From Rhodeus uyekii (taxonomy: Eukaryota > Chordata > Actinopteri > Cypriniformes > Acheilognathidae), in the NCBI GenBank assembly GCA_037043235.1, contig JAWRVZ010000013.1, positions 7,121,001-7,185,000 on the forward strand: a stretch of 64,000 nt of DNA. The letters are read 5' to 3'. Positions 1 to 13,598 of this stretch are shown one piece after another (the stretch's first letter is position 1; each line of letters starts with the position of its first letter). Made by a program: the position numbers and the translations under genes. The notes under the pieces are model-generated. The model was not told the origin of the DNA and did no database searches. It worked only from the letters and a program-made list of their open reading frames with translations.

Positions 1-409
1 TAGGCTGACTTCATGTATACCTAAAATAAAACTTTTTTAATGCCTTTTTACGACAATACAAAAGCGAGTATGTTGCTTCACTCAATGGGATTTGATGTTC
101 ACATGACGTTCAAGTTACAATTACAACGTCTGTAATTTCATGCTTTGAGCATTACATATAGTAAGCTACAGTTAGGAGCTACAGTAAGCTATTCCACTTG
201 GAGTGGGTTGAATAGGACCAATTACACCAAGCAACATGACAAACACTGCAATAATGTATTACTATATTAATATTGAGCTAAGATCAGGCTATCACAACCA
301 TGTCCAGATTGATGGAGAGTGTGGACCAGGGACAAGATGACAGTAGACCAAAGTCTAGGTCTACAAGGCTTGCATGGTGAGCAAGCTCTTCTAACAAGTA
401 CGTACACTA

Positions 410-780
410 AACGACTTCTGTTTGCTTGGCCTTCGTCGCATCTTTGGCATTACAAGATCCTTAACTACACCATCCTTGAGGAAGCAGGTATCCCTTCCAT
501 GTTTATCCTTCTCAAGCAGAGACGCTGGTATATGGAGACGCTGGTATATGATAGCCGGGTCATATCGTCCAAATGCTATGGTGAGAGGAACCAGACATAC
601 AGGTAGACCCCACTGAGAAATAAAGACTTTTACAAAAGAGAAGTAAAGCCCTTCGGTATCGACACAGATTCTTGAGAAGCTACCACCTCAGACAGACCTC
701 AGTGGAGACAGGCTGTGCTGAAAGACCTCTCCAGCTTCTAAGAGATCTTTCATCAGCTGTCTGAGGCAAAGCAGCTATGA
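410..780 (+). pseudogene. Decayed non-LTR retrotransposon (LINE) ORF2 tail
   Basis: Peptide pieces in shifting frames resemble the C-terminal part of fish LINE polyproteins after the reverse transcriptase. They include LRRIFGIT, then EEAGIPSMFILLKQRR, then a GTRHTGRPH-like segment and a DRPQWRQAVLKDLS-like segment. The order matches the usual order in those proteins, but several frameshifts and stops interrupt it, so it is a relic. The exact clade is not determined. Bases 1-400 and 800-1810 hold no gene I can support. Confidence 0.55.
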
Positions 781-1814
781 AGGAATGCCAGGAGCCAAAC
801 TATCCAACCTGAATGACCTGCAGGATCTGCAGCAAAGACTGATACTCCCATATGGGACTTTCGAGTCACAGCTGACATTGCACCAGTGACAGTCAGCATG
901 TTTCATGGTCTCCCGAAACTGGTGGATGCCTTAGGTCTGAAGTGCTCCAAAGTACTGCAATTGGTGAATCAGAAAAAATGTGAGCGATCCAAGTAAAATG
1001 AATTATTGAAAAAGAAAACTAAAAAGTGGGATGGGGACTATACCCATTGATATGATTGGGTGTTGGGTGGAGGCAGACATGAATTCAAGCTTGCAGACAG
1101 TTTAAAGAAGAATAATTGATTGAAGTAGTCCAGCATACATCATCAGCGAGACATCTGTCATTTTACTGGAAGATTCAGTGAAACATACTATTGCATGGAT
1201 GAATCATTCACAATAATACATTTTAAATAGAAATATTTTTTATGTTATGCTAACTTTAATGTTAACGCATATAACCTTATTGGTAAATAAATGTTAAGTC
1301 ACATAATATATCTGTAAAACAAATATTTCTTGAATTCCACAGAGAAAACTTGTCTTTTTGAATCTGCGAGGTATGCATGTAATTTCTGTTGTGGGTGTGC
1401 AGTGGTTTGTGTTCGCTGGCTGACAGGCCTCCACGTGTCTCCTGTATGACTGAATGTTTAGTTTGGTTCATACACATCCTCGAAACATCTACTTCAGTGT
1501 TTCCCATCTCAAATATAATCCAGGTGCTGTGCCATACCAGAAGAGCACAACAACCCTGCACTCATTCACCAACATTACCACCTCCCATGCTCCTCGCAGA
1601 CACACACACACACAGCTGCAGATGGGGCAGGGGGTGGAGGCTCGAAGATAAAACATTTAGTGTTTATTATGAGAAGAGAGATGGAGAGTGGGAGAGAGGG
1701 AAAAGACGAGAGGGCAAGATAAAAGATGTGAGGATTGACAACAAAAGAGAAAGCGCTCAGTTTGCAGTATTACAACATTAGTGAATGAGCAAAAGTGAAA
1801 AAGACATAAATATA

Positions 1815-2218
1815 CAGTAGGGTGCAAAAGTCCCCTAGGGAGAATGCTTTTATTTTGCATTGTTCATTTTCAGATTTTATTACAGAATTTCAATTTTTTT
1901 AAGTTTTCTTTCTTTTTAAATAAATGTTATTACTGAAACATTAAAATCTGTTTTTAATATTTAAATTTGTTTGATTTCACAACAGCATCAAGCTGCATGA
2001 TGTTTGTAAAACCTGATGATCATGTAATGCAGCATGATTTCAGAATGCGGAGTTCACTTGCTCATGGTCACTTTGTTTACAATTTGTCAAAACCGAAACG
2101 GCATCAAAATCAATTCAAACTCAGAATGTGAAACGTTTCAAAATGTTGTTTATTGTCAGGTTTAAATTAGATTTTAATCCCAGATGTTCAATGTGGTCTC
2201 AGATTTTGGAGCTCACTG
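1815..2218. mobile_element. Tc1-type MITE with TA target duplication
   Basis: The element begins CAGTAGGGTGCAAAAGTC and ends with the related inverted sequence ...GGAGCTCACTG. TA dinucleotides lie directly outside both ends (1813-1814 and 2219-2220). It is about 404 bp, AT-rich inside, and has no transposase. The termini resemble the common fish Tc1 MITE end CAGTGAGGTCCAAAAGTC. It is probably non-autonomous and old. Confidence 0.65.
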
Positions 2219-2220
2219 TA

Positions 2221-4943
2221 TATGAGTGTATGAGAGAGCAATTTGGAAAAAGAAAAGAGCAGAAAGAAAGAAGCAAACAATCTGTGAAGTGTCTGTCGAG
2301 AGACATATGGTGTAAAGCAATGTCTTATTTCCGACCTCTGACCTCTAAGCCTCCGCTGTACCCTACTGACGTGAATCTCTTATAACACTCCTGTACTCAA
2401 TTGAGCTTTTGAACTCCGCAGATCTGTGATCTTTCATCATGCACGTGCATCTTTACACATACTAGCACAATAATAAAAACTATAATTCATCTCGCTCCAT
2501 AACCAAATAGTTCAGTGATGACGTACAGGTTAATCTTGATCAACAAGCCACTGAGCAAGTGCTTACAGAGGAAATGACGCTCTAAAGTTGATAGACCTTC
2601 TAACAAGTAACAGATTTCCTACAGCAGAGCCAGACATTAATTAAACCTTCACTTTGATATTAAATCATGTTACCCAGAATTTTTTCCTGCTGTTCTGACC
2701 AGATTTACTGCGTTTTGCATCCTCTTAAGTCTATATCGGAAAAAAACAAAAAACAATGACGCTTTAGCGGTTTTACTGGTTTAGCAGCGTAGTCGAACAG
2801 GTAGACCAGCACCAAACTGCCAAGGGAACCATCATGTATATTCATACTGGTCAAAGATGGTCCCCTTAGCACTTTGTCTAAAGAGTTTTTCTCCTTGTGT
2901 AAAGGTGTTTCTAACACAAATGTAGAGTTTGTCTCCCCTCTGTGGCCAAATATAAGAATTACCAACTTTCAGAAGGTAGTTGCACACCAAACTATTTTTT
3001 TTGTTTTTTGAATGCCTTTGATAAGACGAGATCTGCTAGTTATAAGTATAGCTACAACATTTTCCAGTAAGTTTTGAGAATAAACACTTGAAAAGCTTTT
3101 AGGACGTAGGTCGTAGGGGCATGAATGTTTCCCTTCTAGCTCAGATTGCTTACGTCACTGTTTTGGCTATAATTCGCACAGTAGGGGATCATGGGATGGT
3201 GAGAATGTGGCTACATCATGCCTGCTTAAAGCCATCTCTCTTTCTCTTGTTCTCTCCCTCATTCTTCTACACAAACAGTTAGAGTAAGGCACACTAGACT
3301 CGCTACCTTCAAGCCCTGTTGCCAGAGAGGGGAAATAAACAGACAAAATCTGGACTGCTTGGAGTGAAATAAGATGAGCGGGAATCAGATTCAGTGCTGC
3401 TACGTCAAGTTCCCCAGCGTTGCTCCGCTTGGAACATCTATTAAACCCACTAAAGCTGGAAAAATAGAGGGATGTTGATGTTGGAGAGCGAGGAAGAGAG
3501 CAGAGTGTGCAGGTGTAGCATTATGTCAGAAATACAGAAAAATGAGAGAAGCAGAAGCATGTGATTGAGATGGGATTCTTTTTCCCACAATTACTCATTC
3601 ACACATTCAAACACACACACCTTTTCCACATTTGACTTACACACACTCTGAAATCCCTCAATTTTTTACTGTCAAATGTGATCCTTCCACTGTTGGTTTC
3701 AAGAAAGAAATATAACTACCCTCTAAACATTTGGAAATATGGAAGGTTTCAAATTGAGGTTATGGACAATATCAGCATAAATCTTTATAATGTCTTGGCA
3801 TAAATGCATTAATGTAACTTGAAATTGTCATTGAAGACAAGGAATGATTTTCTTTCTGAGTACATAACAGCAAACACCTTTGAAATCTGTGATGCCTTAC
3901 TGGATTAAACTGACCAAGGTTTCTTTCTTTTTTTAAAGATTTTAGGTACAGAACACCTCTACATGTTGTCATTAAAGATTATTTTTTGTTTGTGTTGTCT
4001 CACATCATTGCAAAGTTATTGCAAAATGATTAAGATTTAAACAGATATTGTCTAAAACCACAAACAGCATTTTCAAATTTTAGAAGGCTTTTTTTCATAT
4101 GGCTTCTATTACAGTAACCTATTTCCAACACAATAAGAGTTATTTTTCAATGTCTTATATATGATGATATTTGAGGTTTTGATTATTGCACTGGGTCTTC
4201 CTTGCTGGGGGTGAAAGGGAGAGGGGAAAAAAACACTTAGACCAGATGTGCTAGTTAAAAAGCCTGATTCCCCACCAGTATTCAAAACACTGCTATACTG
4301 ATATCATCTCTCATAGAATTATGGTGTGAAACCCTTCCTTTGAATCAAATTTTAAATCAATCACGGGATGATTTAGAGCAGGGACACTATCTTACTGCTT
4401 AGGTTTACTTATGAAACGGATGGAAATGTATTTCCACTTCTTTTCTCCAGACCTCCCTGCTTTCAGGAAAAGCAGTGTAGTTCTGCATGGTCACCTGTAT
4501 ATATTCCATCTGCAGATATGATCATCTTCTGGTGATGTAAACGCGCACACACTGAACTAGGTTGTTGCTGTGGTCTCTGAATCCCATGGAAGCTGATGAG
4601 CTCCTGGCAGCAGAATCTCAGTACAGAAGCCAAAGGGGAATCATCAGAACAGACCATGGAACACTGCACGGAGATTCGCAAAGGCCCCCCACAAACACAT
4701 GCGTCACAGGCACATGAGCTCATTAACTGGCTGGTATCAGTGTAAGAGTTAACATGTTAATTTTACTTATTAAATAAATGTGCAATGCAACAACTTAACA
4801 TTTAGCAAATTTAATATTTTTACTCTTTGTGCTCTGTGCTTTAACTTTGTAAAAGCAATAATTTTATTGACAGCTTTGGTTCTGATCTGTAAGAAATATG
4901 TAACTTTATATAACAACTGTATATATCTGCATATTTTCACAGT
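2221..4943. other. Gene-free AT-rich stretch
   Basis: No open frame here has coding character, and I recognise no RNA gene or transposon end. The sequence is ordinary AT-rich intergenic DNA with short A/T runs. Confidence 0.5.
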
Positions 4944-4951
4944 CTTGTCAT

Positions 4952-5549
4952 GGGCCAGTCACACAGCCAATCACGCACGAATCACTCACAAATCACGCAC
5001 AGATTGGGTTTGTGCGTGCTTGTGCGTCAAGAAATTGGCCAAAGTATTCCACGAACATTCGACGCACACCCGACGCATGAATCACTGACGGAGCGCGTCC
5101 AAACACGCACGCTTCGCGAACGTTCCACGTACAAGCACTTTCAGAATCCACATTTTCAGTGGAATGAACGTGATATGTGCGCGGTTCATGCGTGATATGA
5201 AGGTGGGGCGTCAGTGGACGGACGTGGATGTGCGCAGTTTCGAACCAGTTCCGATAAGGCATAAGCACTGACGGCCGACGCGTGTCCCGCGCATAGTCAC
5301 GCATATTCGATGCACAAACTACACACGCCGACTCATGAATAACGCACAGTGACGCGTCAGAAAATTTTTGAACCGTTCAAAACTCAAAAATCACACACAA
5401 ACCGCCTTAAACACACATCCACTTACAATCACTGACGGTCTACGTTCGTTCCACCGACAAATTACGCATACGACTCACGCTCCGCGCAGAAACGAAAATC
5501 TGTGCGTAATTCGTTCGTGATTCATGCGTTTCCACTGTGTGACTGGCCC
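4952..5549. mobile_element. CpG-rich TIR element (MITE), about 600 bp
   Basis: The left end GGGCCAGTCACACAG is matched in inverse orientation by the right end ...CTGTGTGACTGGCCC. Similarity between the arms extends inward for about 50 bp with gaps. The interior is packed with short variants of CGCACGAATCAC and GACGGACG on both strands, far richer in CpG than the flanks. No transposase is present and no clear target duplication is visible, so the superfamily stays open (hAT or PIF/Harbinger type are possible). Confidence 0.65.
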
Positions 5550-5865
5550 TTCACTCTTCCTGATTCCTTCCGAGTGCTCCCCAGCATAATTTCCCTCACC
5601 TGTCATGAAATCCCTTATCCCGTTAGTCTCATACCTGTTCCCTATAATCCCTTGTATAAAAGCCCTCATGTCTTCCTCTGTCTTTGTCAGTTGTTGATAA
5701 TGTTTAGTTGTCTGTGGTTGCTCTCCTCATTCTCCGTAGTGTGTATCTCCAGGTTTTTGCACAAGTGTGCCATTTTTGTTTCTTATTTAAAGTGTTTGAG
5801 TTTTTTAATAAAGAGAAGTTTCAGTTTTATCCTATTCTCCTTGTGATATCTTCCTACCACACCAG
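5550..5865 (+). mobile_element. LTR-like fragment with TATA box and poly(A) signal
   Basis: Directly after the TIR element comes a segment with the layout of a retroviral-type LTR. A TATA-like GTATAAAAG lies near 5654, pyrimidine-rich leader DNA follows, and AATAAAG lies near 5807 with a GT-rich tail. The boundaries are not defined and no primer-binding site was found, so this is a weak call. It could equally be a fortuitous promoter-like region. Confidence 0.3.
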
Positions 5866-8800
5866 CAATGCTAACATATATAGTGGTAAAAATAATAAAG
5901 TACTTTATCTTACTCATTTTAGGTGAAATTAGTAATTATTGTGATGACAACTACACAAATGAATACATTTTAATCTACTTGAATTGAAATTGTTTAAGAT
6001 GGATAGAAAAAAAACAATACAGCTAACTACAAAGTAAATAATTACTTTATAACATCTTAATTACATAGATACAAAAGGGAACATTCTGCATATAAATGTA
6101 ATAATTGTCCAGTGTTGAAAAAATATTATCACTTTATTCTCCCATACACTCCAGAATTATCTTAACTCCAGGCCATCAAGTAGGGTGATTTTGTAAGGCT
6201 GCTTTCAGTATAAGCCATTCAGCAATCAACACTAGGCCTACAGTCTCCAGTGGACATTAAAGACAACAGAGGACGGAATGCTAACAGGGTCACTGTTGAT
6301 CCTCATGCAGTACGGGGTTCATATCTGTCAAGCATTTCCTCTAGATCTAGAATCAGCTCCCAGTTGTCTATATGATTATGTTTGTCAGGACACAAACTGA
6401 AAACTCTGATGCCAGACCAGCGCTCTTCACCCTGAGAAGTTAAATAGGAGCACAAGAAGTGAGGAGAGGGTTAGAAAACCACAAAACACCATCATTAATC
6501 ACAGCTCAGCTTCGGCCAGAGTCACTGACAGTCCATGACCACTTCAGTCAACCAGCCCATTTGTTAACTCAGCTAAAGCTGGTTTTTATTAGCTACATAA
6601 CAAACCGACTTCTAACTGTTTTACGTATTCGGGTTCTTCATCCTCATGAGACAACATTGGGCGGATCGTGGGAATCATGCAGATTTCAAGGTGGTTCTTT
6701 AAATGTTATGAGTCTTCAGTTCAGTTGATCAAACTGATCACAATTTAGTTCTAAGACGATGAAGGGTAAAAACACTACAAAGGGTTTCCACAAATTCTGA
6801 TGAAGACCAGCTACATGCTCTGAATATGATCTCAAAGCCAGCCAGCAGCTTGTAACTTGGTTGGGACTTTGAAATCTAACACACTGAAAAAGAATAAAGG
6901 CATTAGTGATTTTAACTGATATACAGACTTCACTTGGCCGGTTATTCCAATAAATTGTCAACTCCACTTATTCTGAAAAGGTCAGAATTTAGATTTAATG
7001 TGTCCTTTAACCCTCCCAGAAAAGTGGTTTTTAACATTTTTGATGCCATAGATCATCAAATTATTACCCTTTCTAAAACACAGTAATATAATTGCCTGTG
7101 AATCCTTTTTTGTGCAATGATGACAGCATGCTTTTCCTTTCAATTAACCCTTTGACGCGCACCAGCCACTTACTGTCATGTATTTCAGGAGAAGTGACTG
7201 AATTTACGGCACAAAGGAGAGTAGACAGGATCTAGATGCAGCAGCTATGTTTTATTAGACTTATCAAACTCAAAACAAAACACTGAAGAGACTTTGGAAC
7301 AGAACAATCAATGCAGTACAAACAAGGACAGACCCAATAAACACACTAACAGCAAAACACTAGAACAGAAAAACAAACATGAACAGAACAGAGAAACCGA
7401 ATACACAAGGATATACATCTTAATTATAATCATTGGAGAACTGGAATCACTGAGAGATTGTTAAGAGTCTTTCTTATTTCAAGTCCAGACATCGGCTAGA
7501 CTGAGGTATGTGCTTATATGTGGCGCTTGAGGAGAGTGATCTCTGACAGGGGTATGTGGTTCATACTCTTAGAAAATTGTGAACTTTGACAGTCTTTGAC
7601 GGCCCTAGAATGCTCTTGTGGGGCCCTGGGGCTCTAGATTTTTCAAAAGACTTTACAGTACAATTTCTTCATGTACACCCAAATATACTTTTGTCACATG
7701 ATCATACTAAGAAAATATTAAGATGTTCCCTACAAATGCCACAATCATGCTTCATCTTAATTATCCTGTGTTAATAAAAACAAAATTCATTCTAAGCCTC
7801 ATTCCCAAGTCATCTTGTAAAAGAGCTCTTTTCTCTCTGCATCTACTACAAACCTTCATTTCTATGGCCTTAGTCACAAGTTAAATAAATGGCAGCTGCT
7901 GGCCGCACCACAGAGGGTGTTATGTAGCAGGAAACAGAATGAGGACTGATGAGAGAAATCGGCCCCCATTTATGTGCAAGAGATTCCCAGGTGTGCCTCA
8001 ATGTGTAAGTGAGTGCTAGTGTGTGTGAAGTGAGAGATATCCCGCAGGATTATGGGTAATTACATCATTGTTTTAAGTTTGAGAAAGAAGTGAGGTGAGA
8101 ACTCTCATTTTGAACAAAGTACAGCTTTCCATCTAAGAAAGAGCATGAATGAAAAGCACACACTCAATATCAAAAGCAAAACATGCAATAAAGTCTCTCT
8201 ACATGGTCTGATGATATTAATCAGATGTGAGCTTACTGGAACTTTAAGTTCACTAACAGTTCAATAGCTCTCCAAATGCACATACATACACACAGAAACT
8301 GGTACTTTTCTTTGACAAGAAAATCACCAGAACTGGGGTCCAGTGTAACAAATGTTGTGTACGTTTTGATTAGCCATCAAGAGTCTATATAGTGCTCTGT
8401 TTATTTTTAGTGTGATCAGACAAGCTGCTAAAGTAGAAAAAGGGCCATGTTTAGGGGTGTTACTAAAGATCTATTTTCAAGTTTCATCTCAATTTTCTAA
8501 AATTAAAAAACTAAAATGCACTTGTATTATATAATATGTCAGACGTGTCAAGAACATTGACACGTTCCTATGTTTCTTCAGGAACATCTCCCAACTAATG
8601 CTATAAACTATGCAGTGCTCTCAGAGCCGTCACTTGAACTTGTGCTGAGACTCTGCATAAATTAAATAAATCTGCACTCTAGGTAGAGCCTGTCCTCTAA
8701 ATAAAAAAATGTAAAAATAATCATGTTTTTTTTGTTTTTTTTATCTTTGACATCAATAATGCTTACTTTACCACAAAGAACAATGTAAAGGATGTGCTGT

Positions 8801-10070
8801 GCTTTTTTCTATGCAATTTAACTTATAAAATGTATTATTATATGAAGACCATACATAAGACATGGTGAAGAATGTGCATCGTAACCACATTAAACAAGAA
8901 TTTCCACCTTACACGTCAAAAAAGGGCACACATTATATATTACATTGGCATTTTTTGAACTACAAATTACATTAAACAGTTGAATGGTTTACCAAAAGCA
9001 CACTAATATTACAGATTAAATAAAATTTTGCACATCACATATGCTGTTAATATAAGATTTAAAATACCTTAATAAATGGAGTAAGAGAGTTTCTGTTGCA
9101 GTTTAATAATACAATATATTTGTTTGTTAATTTGTTTCTTTTAACTGAGGTCAAGACATTAAAGCAAAAAGATGTTTCAACAACTCCTTGCCTCCCCTTC
9201 CTTACTTCTAGGTGTAAGAAATAAAACTGATTAATTAATCACTAAGTATGCAAACAACCAGAGCTAGATTTTCAAGTTTAAAACTAGATCTCATTATCAG
9301 CTGCAGCAGATCTAACAAAGTAATCATAAAAATATGCAACATACTAGTACTTCATTCACACCCATATCTTTTAAACAATAAGGAGAAAAATCTATTAACA
9401 CTACCTTGGCATGCATTCACAGTTTTCTGCATATCATTCTACAGCCCTCAAGCACAGGTGTGAATTTAAAGCATCAACTGCTGTTGTGGCAAAATAATTA
9501 TAAAATTATTTTTCAAATTAAAACTTTTGAGCAGAAAAAACTTGGGACAAAGCACAGAGCTCAGAGAAGAGAGATTTAATTTCCATTCATGCATTCTAAA
9601 GCAGTTCAAAGCAAAATGCAGGTATACATTTTTAACATTACTTCATGAAGTCATGTCAAGCATAACTGAACTGTGATGTTGTGCCAGGCTGGATGGTCTT
9701 ATAGGATCACATGAGTTAATGTATTGTACATGTTAATGTATTTTACAAAAAGGTCTTATTTGTTAAAATGTATTAATTAATATGAATTAGCAATACATTT
9801 GTTACAGTACTAATTAATATTGATTAATGTTAGTTAAAAATATGGTCGTTCCTTGTTTGTTCATGTTAGTCAACAGTGAACATTAATGTTAACAAACACA
9901 ACTTTTGATTTTAATAATATATTAGGAAATGTAGAAATGAACTTTTAAGATCAAGAAATGTTGTAGTATTGTTCATTCTTACTGAAGAAATCTCTTTTGT
10001 ATAATGATACACAAATAAATGACAATGCAAGTAATGTAATCCTGTAAAACAAGACTAACTAAACCAATAA
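5866..10070. other. Gene-free AT-rich stretch
   Basis: No coding exon is recognisable. Around 7190-7560 there is an A-rich stretch with repeated AACAGA/AAACA motifs that may be a decayed LTR on the minus strand. Around 9720-9990 an AT-rich block with many TTAATGT/AACATTAA words resembles decayed fish hAT-type MITEs. Neither has defined ends. Confidence 0.35.
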
Positions 10071-10077
10071 GATTAGT

Positions 10078-10201
10078 GTGCCAAGCAGGGCGGAGTCGAG
10101 TGGCCATGGCAGTGTCACGAGAGCCATTGGCGCTCATTACCAATCACGCCACCGGCTCTTGTGACGCTCCCACAGTCCCTCGACCCCGCCCTGCTCACCA
10201 C
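10078..10201. repeat. Foldback repeat, arms about 48 bp, LTR-related
   Basis: The left arm (AAGCAGGGCGGAGTCGAG ... GTCACGAGAGCC) pairs imperfectly with the right arm (GGCTCTTGTGACG ... CTCGACCCCGCCCTGCT) around a loop of about 28 bp. The central words CAATCACGCCACC and TGTGACG recur at 54880-54915 in an LTR-like structure, so this may be the start of a decayed LTR of that family. It lies upstream of the first nucleotidase exon. Confidence 0.5.
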
Positions 10202-10802
10202 AATTTTAATGAAACGCCTACTATTTGAAGCTTCAAATGCATTGTCCACTGTCTATAAATACTGTAGATGTGTCCGTTAAACATCAAGTATAAAGAGCAA
10301 CTTAAAGGTAAGCTTTTATATTGTCTGTCACTCTACCGTCACGTCTGTGTCTTACTATCTAAACTTAATTAGATAGTATAGTTACTATTAATTAGATAGT
10401 AATGCTTAATTTCTTTTTTTACATTTTCTTTGTTTGAATAACAAAGAAATATAATTCATTTCTTGTACAAGATCAATGTTTATTCTTTATCTTGAGGAAA
10501 ATCAGTAACATATCCTTAAATCAAGGTTTACATTAATATTTCTGACCTACCAAAAGTAAAATTGTTATGGAATAACTACTAATTTAGAGCACAGACTAAT
10601 CGTTTTGTTGACCACCCACAGAGAAAACAATCAAGCGCTGAAAGCAGGAAAACCAAAATTTCTTTAGAGTCTACAAGTATGTTCAAGTTTCCCAGCATCT
10701 AAGACAAATCTGCTTGTCTCACTATATAAAATGTATTATTTCACACTTAAGCTTTCAATATTTTTGCCCCTTCTTTAAACACTCTGTATGTTTGGCTTTC
10801 AG

Positions 10803-13598
10803 TGCCGTCATTCACCATTGCAGTGTCATCATGTGCTTTGTTCAGACATGAGGATAACTACTCTGAAGGTGTTGCTTTTCCATTGGTCAAGGTAATTTAA
10901 TTTAGGTGAAAATGTAGTTTCCTCTATATTAACAGCTTATTCTCTATGTTAATCAATAATGTATTTACTTTTACCTGTAAAACCAGTTTGGAAATTTATC
11001 CATGTGCATCTATTTTCATTGATAATTCAGAACTCCATCTTAGTTATTACTAGCAAGAGTCCACAAATATTAAGTCAACGTATATGTTTAATTTGACATA
11101 GGCGTTAGTATTTAGTGCATTTTGATTATTCTGCAGGCTCTTACCATGGTGAATGAACGTTTGACTGAGCTGGACCAAGTCGGAGAGCGGTTTGTAATTG
11201 TGCTGATACCTACCAGCAGTCAGGACATGGATCACCTGAAAAAGAACATCAAAAAATACAGTAAGACTAGAAGAGTGTGGCTCTAAATTGTTTTTTTTTT
11301 TTTTTTTTTTAATTCTGACGAATACTCTTTCCCATACAATAAATGAATGCAGTGAAACTAGAAACATCATTACAGCCTTCCAGTCATATCGACTACCAAC
11401 CATCCATACTTCCATTACATGGAAAAGAACAGAGTGAACATTCTGCAAAATTTGTTATAATGGTCCTTGCAAAAAAATAAAGCGACAGTGACATGTTGAG
11501 TAAATGATTTGAGAATATTCTTTTTTTATGAACTCTCTCTTACTGAGGACCCTAAAGCAACTCATTTTAATATCAACATAAAATAAGATACTACTACTGA
11601 ACACAATGTTGTGATGCTGTTTGTGCAGATCTGAAGATTGAGATTAAAAATGAAAGACCACTCCTTGATCATCTTAATGATATCAAACCTGTTCTCTACC
11701 TGTCCACAAACCCACAGAATGTGAGAGAGGCCATCAAAGCAGGTGAGGCATCCATTACTCATAGCAACATATATTACCAATATTGGTGTAATATTAAAGA
11801 ATTTACAAACAATATCTTCACTTTTGTCCATTTTTGTTAACCAGTACTTGTAACCAGTGTTGGGGAAAGTTGCTTTTAAAAGTAATGTTAAAATATTGCA
11901 CTAAAAGTAATTGTAATTGTGCTATAGTATACCTTTTACTGAAAATAATTCATTACGTTACTTTTGCATTACTTTTGTCACCTGGGCTTGCTTGCTTTTT
12001 AAATAACAAAACAAAAGTTATATTTTTGGCAAATGTAAACGCACTTTCACACTAAAAGTTAAATAAATTAAATCAATGGAAAAGTTGAGTAAAAAAACGA
12101 AATGCAAATGTACACTCATACATTAGAGGCCACAGCTCAAACCTTCCTGCCATTCTGGATCGCAGAAGAATAAAATAAAATTAAGTATATTAGTGTTAAC
12201 ATTTAATTACTGTAAGTTTTTAATATTCTATTTTTTTTTTCATTTTGAAGAATACTGAATCTGTTTTTATGCACATTAGTGGAATACATGCCTACTCACA
12301 TATAGAAACTACCAAGCCATCACGCTTACACACAAAAACGCCTCTGCGCTTATGATTTGTCTCAACATGGGTGTCAGTCAATAAATAAAAAAGCAAAGTA
12401 ACGTCTATTACTTATTTGAAATAAATGTAAAAAGTGATGCGTTACTTGGAAAAAGTCATCTGATTAAATAACTCCCATTACTTGTAATACGTAACCCCCA
12501 ACACTGCTTGTAAACTGACACAGTCAGTTGTAGGAAGAAGCACAAAGAATGAGGAAGAAAGTTTTTAATTACATCCAACGGTATTTCCAACAATAGGCAG
12601 ACAGGCAAGCAAACATGAGGCAAAAGAGAGCAATACTATTGCATGCATGTAAATCCAGTGCTACAGTGAGAAAGCGAGCATTTGCTGGATGTGGGCAACT
12701 TCTAGTTTATAACACAAAAGAAGTGTTACTTCTATAACTTTTAAATGTTGAAAGCATTGTTTTTCAGAATTTGGAGCAGCCACCATGTTCCAGAGAGATT
12801 ACCACAAGCACAGTGATGATGTGTTACGTGTGGCCTTTGATGGTGATGGAGTCCTGTTTTCAGACGAGTCAGAGAAAATCTACATGGAGAAAGAGCTAAA
12901 AGGTTTTGATGCTAATGAACATAAAAGGGAGGACGAACCTTTGGAGCCGGTAAGAATGCTGGTCCAAAACCAACATGTTAGTACTGCTGAATCTCAGTTG
13001 GCTCAGTTAACCCTTGATAAGTTACATTCACAAGGCACAATGTCACACAGCCTGGTTATTTGAAGAGATATTTAAAGAAACTTTATTAACATTGAAAGCA
13101 CTTCTACTGTACACAATGTGAGTTGAGAGTTCAAATTGTGTGTGGACATCAAAAGCATGCCACAGATGCTATATACAGATATTAGGTTGAAACATTTAAT
13201 TATTTCATTAAGCAGATTAAAATTTAAATGTAATAATTAATTAACGTAAAAAAATGCCAATAATGCATTTGTGTGGAACTATTTTGCAGGGCCCACTAAA
13301 TAAGTTTTTTCAAGCATTGGTACAACTTCAGCAGAGGTTCAAGGAAAATTGTCCAATTCGTACCTACTTGGTGACATCACGTGACACAAGAAGTCCCGGA
13401 CTCAGAGCCCTGAAGACTCTTCGGGAGAACAATCTGGAAATAAATGAGGCCTTCCTTCTCTGTGGTGCCCTTAAAGGGCCTGTGCTGAAAGCAATCAAAC
13501 CTCACATTTTCTTTGATGACCAGAAACGGCACATTGACGGGGCCCTTGAAAATGGGGTTATTGGTGCTCATGTACCTTATGGTGTGAGAAATGAGTGA
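10803..13598 (+). CDS. Cytosolic 5'-nucleotidase I-like, divergent tandem paralogue, 5' incomplete
   Basis: Five exons join in one open frame: 10803-10891, 11137-11260, 11629-11742, 12768-12949 and 13290-13598. All have AG acceptors, the internal ones have GT donors, and the last ends in TGA. The protein (about 271 visible aa) matches cN-I nucleotidases (AMP to adenosine plus phosphate, Mg2+-dependent, cytosolic). It shows TIAVSS in the first exon, the nucleophile motif FDGDGVLFSDESE in the fourth, and PIRTYLVTSR and PHIFFDDQ in the last. Compared with the neighbour at 16484 it lacks about 23 residues between ALF and HED. The family block MTNNHAQVGVRLINSINHY is replaced by IPTSSQDMDHLKKNIKKY, and RFCMTGG is lost. 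No start exon is recognisable, and the 10803 acceptor phase does not match the donor phase of the neighbour's first exon. It may be a fast-evolving paralogue or an early pseudogene. The open frame favours the former. Confidence 0.75.
11855..12506. mobile_element. hAT-like MITE in intron, 8-bp target duplication
   Basis: The ends are CAGTGTTGGGGAAAGTT and ...GTAACCCCCAACACTG in inverted orientation. The flanks CTTGTAAC (11847-11854) and CTTGTAAA (12507-12514) differ by one base, fitting the 8-bp duplication of hAT transposons. The element is about 650 bp with no transposase and sits in the third intron of the divergent nucleotidase gene. Related copies occur near 15650 and around the DIRS element at 39.8-44.6 kb. 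Confidence 0.75.

Noticed and set aside
1389..1781. 130-codon plus-strand frame
   Set aside because: Low-complexity composition with CACA and GAGAG runs, no domain and no codon bias.
4993..5304. Opposite-strand frames of about 100 codons
   Set aside because: They lie inside the CpG-rich TIR element and consist of its short sub-repeats.
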